Below are positions 49,946 to 57,134 of a DNA stretch of 64,000 nt, one piece after another. The notes under the pieces are model-generated. The model was not told where the DNA came from. It saw only the letters and a list, made by a program, of their open reading frames with translations, and did no database searches. Position numbers and translations under genes: made by a program. Source of the DNA: Rhodospirillales bacterium (GTDB lineage: Bacteria > Pseudomonadota > Alphaproteobacteria > Reyranellales > Reyranellaceae); the NCBI GenBank assembly GCA_016185145.1, contig JACPOB010000120.1:1-64000 (forward strand), written 5' to 3'. Numbering within the stretch: position 1 is the stretch's first letter; the number at the start of each line of letters is the position of its first letter.

Positions 49946-51104
49946 CAGGCACAGCGTGGATCAGGCTGTCCTCGACAGTATCGTTCGGTTGGCGTCGCGC
50001 TTGGTGGCAGTACCGTCCTGCAGCAGCCACGATTCGCCGGAGCCGGTGCTGCGTCTTGCGCATGACTGGCTTGCCGACAATGGCCTTCGGCCGCGCCTGC
50101 TGGCCGACGCATCGGGCAAGCCCGTAGCTGTGCTGGTCGAGGTCGTGTCCGGGGTGTCGGGTCCAGTGCTCTGCCTCGACGCCTGTATCGACACGGCGCC
50201 GGCAGGAGACCCCGATCAATGGGCTGACCCGCCCTTTGGCGGTGCCGTTCGCGGAGGCCACTTGCTCGGTCGCGGCGCGGCCGATTCCAAGACGGGGGTC
50301 GCCATTCTTGCTCACGTCGCCCGCCAGGCCAGCAACGGCATTGGCGTCGGTACGCTCCATGTCTTGTTCGACGCTGACGAGCACACCGGCCGTTTCGGCG
50401 GTGTGCGCGCCTACCTCGAGGCCGTGCCGCAGCCGCCCGACGCGGTATCCCTGGGCTATCCAGGAAACGACTGCATCGTTGTCGGCAGCCGCGGCTTTTT
50501 ACGCGCCAAGCTGCACTTCGCGGGCACGGCTGCACACTCAGGAGAAATTGAGCGCAGCGGCATCAATGCCCTGACCAAGGCCGCTGCCTTCGCCCTGAAG
50601 GTCGCCCAAGCGCAATTGCCGGCGCCGCCCGACGCCGCCTTTCCCTTCGGTCCCGCGGCAACCGTAACGCGCATCGAAGGTGGCGAGGGTTTCAGCGTCG
50701 TGCCCGACCGTGCGACCTGCCATATCGATATCCGCCTCACTCGCGCTTTCGACGAGACAAACGCGACGCGCTGGCTCGCAGACACCGTGTACGCTGTCGA
50801 TCCGCGTGCTCGGATCGAAACGGTCGACCACTGGCCGGCCTATCTGGTTGGGCCCGGCGAGCGATTGGTTCAGAGCTTCACCATGGCCTCGGAGGTGGCG
50901 TTCGGTCGGCGGGTTCCGACCGATGTGTGCGGTCCCTCCAACATCGGCAATCTTCTGGCCGCGCGCGGCATTCCGACCATCTGCGCGCCGGGTGTCAGCT
51001 TCGGCAACATCCACGCCGCCAACGAATGGGCGGACATCGCCTCGATCGTCCCGGTCTATGTCATGTACTGCGAAGCGGTGCGACGCTTCCTCAGTCGGCC
51101 TTGA
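49935..51104 (+). CDS. M20-family peptidase/deacylase with altered metal ligands
   Basis: The 389-residue protein follows the M20/ArgE fold: VPSCSSHDSPEPVLRLAHDW, LLGRGAADSKTGVAIL, the dimerisation-domain FAGTAAHSGEIERSGINAL, and the last metal ligand in GNIHAANEWADI. The usual GHxD ligand block reads LDACIDTAPAGD, so the histidine is replaced by cysteine. The usual catalytic and metal EE pair reads DADEHTG. Activity may therefore differ from a di-zinc peptidase. The start is ATG 49935, with TTG 49917 as an alternative. It overlaps the helix remnant by a few bases. Confidence 0.8.
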   Translation: MLANRHSVDQAVLDSIVRLASRLVAVPSCSSHDSPEPVLRLAHDWLADNGLRPRLLADASGKPVAVLVEVVSGVSGPVLCLDACIDTAPAGDPDQWADPPFGGAVRGGHLLGRGAADSKTGVAILAHVARQASNGIGVGTLHVLFDADEHTGRFGGVRAYLEAVPQPPDAVSLGYPGNDCIVVGSRGFLRAKLHFAGTAAHSGEIERSGINALTKAAAFALKVAQAQLPAPPDAAFPFGPAATVTRIEGGEGFSVVPDRATCHIDIRLTRAFDETNATRWLADTVYAVDPRARIETVDHWPAYLVGPGERLVQSFTMASEVAFGRRVPTDVCGPSNIGNLLAARGIPTICAPGVSFGNIHAANEWADIASIVPVYVMYCEAVRRFLSRP

Positions 51105-51468
51105 GGTAGCTGTCCTTCAGCGCGATCTTGCCGTCGCGCACCTCGTAGAGGTCGATGCCGTAGCGGTCGAACGGCTTGCCGGCATGGTCGATGCCGGTGA
51201 CGCGGAAGGTGCCGAACAGCTTGTCGCCCGCGCGATGGATGCGCGCCTCGGAAAAGCGCGCCTCGCGATGGGCCCGGCTCTTGTCGGCAAAATGCGCGCG
51301 CAGATCGTCCTTGCCCCTGAGCACGCGGCCGCCCGGCGCACCGGCCGCCGCCCCGGCGTTCAACCGCCATTCGAAGTCGTCGGTCACGCAGGCCGCGATC
51401 TCCTCGACGTCGGCCTTGTTGAAAGCCTTGCCGAAGCGGCGGAACAGGTCGTCGATGGCGTCGGGCAT
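51091..51468 (-). CDS. NTF2-like (SnoaL/nuclear transport factor 2) protein
   Basis: The 125-residue protein has an NTF2-like cone fold: DAIDDLFRRFGKAFNKADVE, ITDDFEWRLN-type strand (CVTDDFEWRLNAGA), and FDRYGIDLYEVRDGKIALKD. Small NTF2-like proteins bind or isomerise hydrophobic ligands; no catalytic residue can be named. It is convergent with the M20 gene, overlapping 14 bp at the 3' ends, and 15 bp downstream of the next gene. Confidence 0.82.
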   Translation of the reverse strand: MPDAIDDLFRRFGKAFNKADVEEIAACVTDDFEWRLNAGAAAGAPGGRVLRGKDDLRAHFADKSRAHREARFSEARIHRAGDKLFGTFRVTGIDHAGKPFDRYGIDLYEVRDGKIALKDSYLKAD

Positions 51469-51483
51469 GGGTCGTCCTCGGAT

Positions 51484-51846
51484 CTATTTGAGTGCAACAG
51501 CCAGCCAGTCGGCGACCTCGCGCTTCACCACCGCCTCATCGAGGCTGGCGAGCTCGTAGCGCTGCGCCCTGCCGCCGTTGCGGATGATCTCGAGGTCACC
51601 CTTGGCGACGTCGCCATGGAACTGCAGCGGGCGGCCCTGCGGCGCGCCCTTGGGATGCACGGTCAGCGTGAGCACGGGGCCGATGTCGGGCAGGTGGTCG
51701 GCGACCGGCGAATACTCCTGGGTCGAGACGTTGGCGTCGTGGCCGTCGCTCTTCAGCTCGTCGATGATGCGGTCGAGCTCGGGCCGGATGACGTCGCGGC
51801 ACTTGACCCAGAAGGCCTGCACAAAAAGGTCCGTGTCGCGATCCAT
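51484..51846 (-). CDS. Conserved-looking hypothetical protein
   Basis: The 120-residue acidic protein is not one I recognise. It has a helical start (DLFVQAFWVKCRDVIRPELD), a middle predicted as beta sheet (VLTLTVHPKGAPQGRPLQFH) and a helical end (EAVVKREVADWLAVAL). There is no signal peptide or membrane segment. Codon use matches the neighbours, and a ribosome site (gaggagggga) precedes ATG 51846. It probably forms a unit with the NTF2-like gene. Confidence 0.65.
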   Translation of the reverse strand: MDRDTDLFVQAFWVKCRDVIRPELDRIIDELKSDGHDANVSTQEYSPVADHLPDIGPVLTLTVHPKGAPQGRPLQFHGDVAKGDLEIIRNGGRAQRYELASLDEAVVKREVADWLAVALK

Positions 51847-51902
51847 TTCCCCTCCTCGACTTTCATGTGTTTGGCGCCGCCGATCCTAGCATCATGCGTC
51901 GA

Positions 51903-52808
51903 TCATATCTCCCACGGCGGCGGCGTGAACTTCTCGATCAGGAAGTTGACGAAGGCCGGCACCTTCGGCGCGAGATGCCGGCGGTGGGGATAGACGGCAT
52001 GGATGCCGACCGCCTCCTCGGCCGAGAAGGCGCCGAGCAACGGCACCAGCGAACCCTCCCGGATCGCCCGTGTCAGGGTGAGGCTTGTCAGCCGCACGAT
52101 GCCGATGCCCTGCAGGGCGAGCTGCATCTGCGCCTCGCCCTCGGTGACGGCCACCCTGCCGCGAACGTCGATCTCGATGTTCCGGCCGTCGACCTCGAAG
52201 GACCAGCGGTTGAGATAGGGGTGATCGCGCGACACGATGCAATTGTGCCGCGCCAGGTCCTCGGGCCGTTGCGGCGTGCCGTGGCGCGCGAGGTAGGACG
52301 GTGCGGCGCAGATCAGGCGTCTGTCCTCGCCGATCTTGCGCGCCATGAAGCTGGTATCGGCCAGCCGGCCGATGCGGATGGCGACGTCGATGCCCTCGTC
52401 GACCATGTCGATCACGCGGTCCGTCGGCAGCAGCTCGAACTGCACCAGCGGATAGCGGGCCAGGAACTCCGATAGCACCGGCGCGAGCTGGTGCGTGGCG
52501 AAGGCGAGCGATGTCGTCACCCGCAGGGCGCCGCTCGGCGTGCCGCTCTCGCCCACGATCTGGTTCTCGAGCGATTCGATCTCGCCGACGATGCGCTTGG
52601 CCGCCGCATAGAAGATCTCGCCTTCCTGGGTCAGGTTCAGGGCGCGGGTCGTGCGCTGCAGCAGCCGTACGCCGAGCCGCGTCTCCAGGCGCGTGACCAG
52701 CTTGCTGACCGCGGAAGGACTCAGCCCCAGCGCCGGCGCGGCGGCGGAAAAGCCATTGGAATCAACGACCCGCACGAAGGCGGCCATTTCGCTGGCATGA
52801 TCGATCAT
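51903..52808 (-). CDS. LysR-family transcriptional regulator
   Basis: The 301-residue protein has the N-terminal winged helix (FVRVVDSNGFSAAAPALGLS, PSAVSKLVTRLETRLGVRLL) and a two-lobed effector domain beginning at about residue 90 (TPSGALRVTTSLAF). The RTTRALNLTQEG block is typical of the CrgA/DmlR-like branch. Start ATG 52808 is preferred over ATG 52829, as the HTH alignment begins there. It faces a small divergent gene, and the 100-bp gap contains inverted repeats. Confidence 0.9.
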   Translation of the reverse strand: MIDHASEMAAFVRVVDSNGFSAAAPALGLSPSAVSKLVTRLETRLGVRLLQRTTRALNLTQEGEIFYAAAKRIVGEIESLENQIVGESGTPSGALRVTTSLAFATHQLAPVLSEFLARYPLVQFELLPTDRVIDMVDEGIDVAIRIGRLADTSFMARKIGEDRRLICAAPSYLARHGTPQRPEDLARHNCIVSRDHPYLNRWSFEVDGRNIEIDVRGRVAVTEGEAQMQLALQGIGIVRLTSLTLTRAIREGSLVPLLGAFSAEEAVGIHAVYPHRRHLAPKVPAFVNFLIEKFTPPPWEI

Positions 52809-52835
52809 TGCGCCAATGGTGAATACCATTCATGA

Positions 52836-52878
52836 GTGATAGTCAAATCACGTATATTAATCTCGGATCGGGAATTAA
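52836..52878. promoter_or_regulatory. Inverted repeats in the LysR upstream region
   Basis: gtgat-N6-atcac at 52836-52851 and attaa/ttaat-type symmetry over 52856-52878 (ttaat-N12-attaa) lie in an AT-rich gap between lysR and the divergent small gene. They are candidate regulator sites. Confidence 0.4.
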
Positions 52879-52908
52879 TTATGAAACTTCCAATTCTTGG
52901 AGGGTTCC

Positions 52909-53040
52909 ATGTTCTCGATCGCCTATCCCACCCACGCCGAACGCCAAGTCTATACCCAGCGCGCCCATCGTCTGCGCGGGGCTGCGGTCGCGAGCCTGGT
53001 ACGCGAGATCGCCCGCCTGGTTTCCGCCGCCGCCCGTTAG
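52909..53040 (+). CDS. Small basic protein, 43 residues, divergent from lysR
   Basis: A good ribosome site (ttggagggttcc) precedes ATG 52909. The product reads MFSIAYPTHAERQVYTQRAH then RLRGAAVASLVREIARLVSA: a short lead and an amphipathic basic helix. Alphaproteobacteria carry many such short, helical proteins of unknown role. Its position across the promoter region from lysR suggests it could be under LysR control. I do not recognise the family. Confidence 0.5.
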   Translation: MFSIAYPTHAERQVYTQRAHRLRGAAVASLVREIARLVSAAAR

Positions 53041-53529
53041 TGGCTCTTCGCGAAGGATAGTTTCGCGGCGGTTTTGCCTCGGTACGCCCACTGGCGGCGA
53101 GGACGACGTGGCGCGCCGGGAGGCGGACTGCGTCGCCGGTCGCGCGCGCACCAATGTGTCGGATGAGCGATGCATAGAACGGACACCGCCCTGGGGCGGT
53201 GGCGAGACCGAAGATAACTCGGGTCTTTATCGATGTCAATAACTGCGGTGCGCTTGGGAATTTTGCCCTGAGTTTTTTCGCACCGTTGAGGACCCGGAAA
53301 CGCGAGGGCCGTCACGGCCAGGCATCAGCTCGACCCCCGTCGATGATCGCCGTACCCTCACCAGCGATCGGATTCATTTATTGCGACTTTTGGCGCTCCA
53401 GGAGGGGCCATATCTGGGCGCCGTCACCGCCATCGTACTATGGCTTGCGTCGCTCGACCGACATGCAGGCAATGCTGTCACCGCATCAGATCGAGGTCGG
53501 TCAATCGCCAAAACCTCGGTGAGGGGCCG
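53041..53529. other. Gap without a recognisable gene
   Basis: About 490 bases between the small ORF and the tetR stop. Frames on both strands are short and unlike any family. Small hairpins such as ccgccctggggcgg at about 53187-53200 are seen. Composition is a little less GC-rich than neighbours. Possibly a decayed gene. Confidence 0.4.
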
Positions 53530-54129
53530 TTAAAGCCGAGCCCCCTTCCGGCGCGGCAGCTTCACGCCGGCCGCCTGCAGCAGGGTCCGCGCGGCCTCGC
53601 CCGCAGTGACGGCGACCTTGGGATCGCCGCGCACCAGCGCCGCGGCGATCGCGCCATCGGCCAGGATCTGCAGCTGCAGTGCCAGCGTGTCGGGATCCTT
53701 CACCTCGAGTTTCGCCAGCAGGCCGCGAAACCACAGGCGCCGCTGCTCCTTGAAGGCGAAGGCGACCCGGTTGGCGGCGTGCGAGGCCTCCTTGATCTCG
53801 GCCACCGCATTGACGAACGGACAGCCGCGGAACACGCCGGCTGAAAAAGTGCGCTCCAGCCGCTCGAAATTGCCCAGGATCTGCTCGGCCGGCGGCAGGT
53901 CCGATACGGGCGTGGGCCTGAGCCGCCGCCGCAGGTAGGCGACGATCAGCTCATCCTTGGAGGGGAAGTAGTTGTAGAGCGTGCGCTTGCTGATGCCGAT
54001 CTCGGCCGCGACGGTGTCGACGCCGACCGCGCGGATGCCCTGGCCGTAGAACAATCGGTCGGCCGTCTCGAGGATGCGCTCGCGCATCTCGTTCGACCGT
54101 GCTTCGGAACGCGTTTCGGATGGTGGCAT
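53530..54129 (-). CDS. TetR-family repressor
   Basis: The 199-residue protein has the TetR helix-turn-helix: RERILETADRLFYGQGIRAV, GISKRTLYNYFPSKDEL. A ligand domain follows with GCPFVNAVAEIKEASHAANR, found in the AcrR/YxaF-like branch. It is divergent from the MFS gene with an 85-bp gap containing two identical palindromes, so it very probably represses itself and the exporter until a ligand binds. Confidence 0.93.
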   Translation of the reverse strand: MPPSETRSEARSNEMRERILETADRLFYGQGIRAVGVDTVAAEIGISKRTLYNYFPSKDELIVAYLRRRLRPTPVSDLPPAEQILGNFERLERTFSAGVFRGCPFVNAVAEIKEASHAANRVAFAFKEQRRLWFRGLLAKLEVKDPDTLALQLQILADGAIAAALVRGDPKVAVTAGEAARTLLQAAGVKLPRRKGARL

Positions 54130-54133
54130 AAAC

Positions 54134-54149
54134 TACACAGACCTGTGTA
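54134..54149. promoter_or_regulatory. TetR operator 1
   Basis: tacacagacctgtgta, 7-bp inverted arms around ac, 5 bp upstream of the tetR start. Confidence 0.85.
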
Positions 54150-54183
54150 CTTTCGATTGACCGGTTGCGCCTCGACCCTAAGG

Positions 54184-54199
54184 TACACAGACCTGTGTA
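54184..54199. promoter_or_regulatory. TetR operator 2
   Basis: An exact second copy of tacacagacctgtgta, spaced 50 bp from the first and 16 bp before the MFS start. Confidence 0.85.
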
Positions 54200-54214
54200 A
54201 TCAAGGGTGAGCCC

Positions 54215-55432
54215 ATGGGCCTCATGAAGGAGCTGCGACCGACCCTGCCGATCCTGGTCGCGGCGGCGGTCATGCTGAGCCTGAGCGGCGGCATTCGGCA
54301 GAGCTTCGGGCTGATCATGCCGCCGCTCACCCGCGACATCGCTGTCAGCGTGTCGGACTTCGCCCTCGCCATGTCGGTGCAGAACCTTGCCTGGGGCTTC
54401 CTCCAGCCGGTCGCGGGCGCGCTTGCCGTGCGCGTCGGCTTCCGGCCGGTGATGCTGGTCGGCAGTCTTTTATACATCGCCGGCATGCTCACTTTCGCCC
54501 TGGCCGACGGCATGCTGGGCGTGATGCTGGGCGCGGGCGTGCTGATCGGCCTGGCGCTCGCCTGCACCGCCACCGCCATCGCCCTTGCCGTCGGTTCGCG
54601 CGCCGTGACCAGCCACCTGCGGAGCCTGGTGTTGGGAGCCATCACCGCCTCGGGCTCGCTGGGCGCATTGCTGTCCGCACCGCTCGGCCAGATGCTGGCT
54701 GTCGACTTCGGCTGGCGCGCCGGCGTGCTGGGCTTCCTGGTGCTGGCCCTCGGCATGCTGCCGGCCAGCTGGATCGCCGGCCGGGTCGATCGCCTGCCGT
54801 TGCCCGCCGGTCCGACAGGCAAGCGCGATTCGGCCAAGGCGGCGCTGCTACGCGCTCTCAGGACGCCCTCCTTCATGGTCATGACCGCGGCCTACTTCGT
54901 GTGCGGCATGCAGCTCCTGTTCATCGCCACCCACCTGCCGTCGTATCTCGCGATCTGCGGCATGGATCCCGCGCTCAGCGCCCAGGCGCTGGCGGTGATC
55001 GGCCTGTTCAACGTGTTCGGCGGACTGTTCTTCGGCTGGGCCGGCGGACGCTGGTCCAAGCTCGCCCTGCTGGGCGGCATCTACCTCGGCCGCTCGATCG
55101 TGCTGGCCTGGTATTTCCTGCTGCCGCCGACCCCGTCCACGACCCTGGCCTTCGCCGCCCTCATGGGCTTCCTGTGGCTCGGCGTCGGTCCGCTGGTCGC
55201 GGGCTCGGTGGCAGAGATGTTCGGCCTGCGCTGGCAGGCGATGATCCAGGGTGTGGCCTTCATGAGCCATCAGATCGGCAGCTTCGTCGGCGCCTTCGGC
55301 GGCGGCCTGATCTTCGATCTGCTGGGTTCCTATGACCTCGCCTGGCGCGTGGGCGTGGCGGTCGGCCTGCTGGCCGGCCTGGCCCAGGTGAGCTTCGCCA
55401 TGCTGCGGCCGGTCCGGCCCGTTCCCGCTTGA
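54215..55432 (+). CDS. MFS transporter under TetR control
   Basis: The 405-residue protein has twelve predicted helices and MFS hallmarks: the start SGGIRQSFGLIMPPLTRDIA resembles CynX/oxalate-formate-type carriers, and GRVDRLPLP with a central loop separates the halves. Substrate unknown. The divergent TetR gene and paired operators suggest an inducible exporter. It converges on msrA with an 18-bp gap. Confidence 0.9.
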   Translation: MGLMKELRPTLPILVAAAVMLSLSGGIRQSFGLIMPPLTRDIAVSVSDFALAMSVQNLAWGFLQPVAGALAVRVGFRPVMLVGSLLYIAGMLTFALADGMLGVMLGAGVLIGLALACTATAIALAVGSRAVTSHLRSLVLGAITASGSLGALLSAPLGQMLAVDFGWRAGVLGFLVLALGMLPASWIAGRVDRLPLPAGPTGKRDSAKAALLRALRTPSFMVMTAAYFVCGMQLLFIATHLPSYLAICGMDPALSAQALAVIGLFNVFGGLFFGWAGGRWSKLALLGGIYLGRSIVLAWYFLLPPTPSTTLAFAALMGFLWLGVGPLVAGSVAEMFGLRWQAMIQGVAFMSHQIGSFVGAFGGGLIFDLLGSYDLAWRVGVAVGLLAGLAQVSFAMLRPVRPVPA

Positions 55433-55450
55433 GGTAGCCGGTCTGACCGT

Positions 55451-56170
55451 TCAGTTGTTGAGGCCGGTCTTGGACACCAGCATCGGCTCGGCGCGCCAGG
55501 CCTGCGGGAACAGCCGCTTCAGGTTCTCGAGCTTCGGCTTGTCGTGGAACACGATGTAGGGCTGGTTGGGGTTCAACGTCATGTAGTCCTGGTGATACCC
55601 CTCGGCCGCATAGAACGGCTTGCCGGGCTCGATCGTGGTCACGACCTTGCTGCTGAAGGTTTTCGCCTGGTCGAGCTGGTCGATATAGGCCTTGGCCACC
55701 CGAGCCTGCTCGTCGTTGGCCGGGAAGATCGTCGAGCGGTACTGCGCGCCGACGTCGGGCCCCTGTCGATTGAGCTGCGTCGGATCGTGCGCCACCGAGA
55801 AATAGATCTGCAGGATGCGGCCGTAGCTGATCTTGCGCGGATCGTAAGTGATGCGCACCGACTCGGCGTGGCCGGTACGGCCGGATGTGACCTGATCGTA
55901 AGCCGCGGTGTTCTTGGCGCCGCCGGCATAGCCCGACACCGCGCTGGTGACGCCGTCGACATGCTGGAACACGCCCTGCACGCCCCAGAAGCAGCCGCCC
56001 GCAAGGACCGCGACTTCAGCGGCCTGCCCCGCCCCCCGATCGCCCGGCATGTCGACGGCAGGCGGCGGCACGACCTTGGCGCTTTCGGCCGAGGAGGGAA
56101 GGATGCCAAGCCCGCTCGCTGCAACGGCGAGCGCGCCGCCGATCAGGGCAAGGGAAAGCCATCGAATCAT
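55451..56170 (-). CDS. msrA: Periplasmic peptide-methionine (S)-S-oxide reductase
   Basis: The 239-residue protein has a signal peptide (WLSLALIGGALAVAASGLG) and the MsrA active site AVLAGGCFWGVQGVF with Cys60. GYAGG, TGHAESVRITYDP and SVAHDPTQLNRQGPDVGAQY are standard MsrA blocks. It repairs oxidised methionines outside the cytoplasm. No MsrB is fused. It is 2 bp after the SDR stop on the same strand, forming an operon. Confidence 0.94.
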   Translation of the reverse strand: MIRWLSLALIGGALAVAASGLGILPSSAESAKVVPPPAVDMPGDRGAGQAAEVAVLAGGCFWGVQGVFQHVDGVTSAVSGYAGGAKNTAAYDQVTSGRTGHAESVRITYDPRKISYGRILQIYFSVAHDPTQLNRQGPDVGAQYRSTIFPANDEQARVAKAYIDQLDQAKTFSSKVVTTIEPGKPFYAAEGYHQDYMTLNPNQPYIVFHDKPKLENLKRLFPQAWRAEPMLVSKTGLNN

Positions 56171-56172
56171 GG

Positions 56173-57030
56173 TCACTTCTCCGCGGTGAGGAAGGCGTTG
56201 AACGCGTCCTTGTAATCGGCGTGCCAGCGCGACAGCGGCGGCCGGTTTTCGGTGATGTCCTCGGCCGCCCACAGGATACGCCGGTTGTCGACCTCGCGCG
56301 TCACCTCGTTGTCGGGGCAGATGATGTAGAAGTCGCCGCGGCCCATGCTGTCGACCAGCATGTCGACGACCTGGTCGGGCGTCCATGCGCCCGGCGGCTT
56401 CTCGGTGCGGCCGCGCGCCGTCATGGCGGTGAAGGTCGAGCCCGGGACCAGCAGATGCGCCGAGATGCGGTTGCCCTCTTCGTTGCGCAGGCTGTGGGCC
56501 AGCGCCTCGGTCAGCACCTTCACAGCGGCCTTGCTGACATTGTACGCGGTGTCGCCCGGCGGACAGGTGATGCCCTGCTTGGAGCCGGTATTCACGATGG
56601 CGCACGGCGTCTTCTGGGCCAGCATCGCGGGCGTGAAAGTCTGCACGCCGTTGATCACGCCCCACAGATTGACGTTGAGCACGCGCTGCCAGCGCTCATA
56701 GTGATCCCATGGCCCGCCGCCCGGGGCGGTGCCGGCGTTGTTCATCAGCACGCCGACGTCGCCGAACGCGGCGTAGGCCTTGTCCTTCAGCGCCTGCACG
56801 CTCTCCAGCTTGCTGACGTCGGTTGGCACGGCGATCACGGCGCCGCGTCCGGACGGCGCTGCGGCGGCCACTTCCCCGACGGCCCGTTCCAGCGACTCCG
56901 CCGACAGGTCGGCCAGGCAGACGTTCAGTCCCAGCGAGGCGAAGCGGCGGGCGGCGGCAAGCCCGATTCCGCTGGCGGCTCCGGTGACGACGGCGGCACG
57001 GCCGGCCGTGAGGGCGGGATGGTCGGGCAT
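56173..57030 (-). CDS. Short-chain dehydrogenase/reductase
   Basis: The 285-residue SDR has the cofactor motif VVTGAASGIGLAAARR, NNAG (VLMNNAGTAPG), Asn in VLNVNLWG, and the catalytic region NTGSKQ...YNVSKAA with Tyr and Lys. The C-terminal extension (NRRILWAAEDITENRPPLS) is seen in classical SDRs of unknown substrate. NAD(P) preference is unclear; the ADLS after beta-2 favours NAD. It is upstream of msrA with which it is co-transcribed. Confidence 0.92.
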   Translation of the reverse strand: MPDHPALTAGRAAVVTGAASGIGLAAARRFASLGLNVCLADLSAESLERAVGEVAAAAPSGRGAVIAVPTDVSKLESVQALKDKAYAAFGDVGVLMNNAGTAPGGGPWDHYERWQRVLNVNLWGVINGVQTFTPAMLAQKTPCAIVNTGSKQGITCPPGDTAYNVSKAAVKVLTEALAHSLRNEEGNRISAHLLVPGSTFTAMTARGRTEKPPGAWTPDQVVDMLVDSMGRGDFYIICPDNEVTREVDNRRILWAAEDITENRPPLSRWHADYKDAFNAFLTAEK

Positions 57031-57134
57031 CGCACGGCTCCTTTGCGGGGTCGGAGGACAGACGATTCTCGCGATATAGTCGACAAACTATAACGTGATC
57101 GCTCGTGAGCCGATCCCAGGCGACCGGGCCGTCG

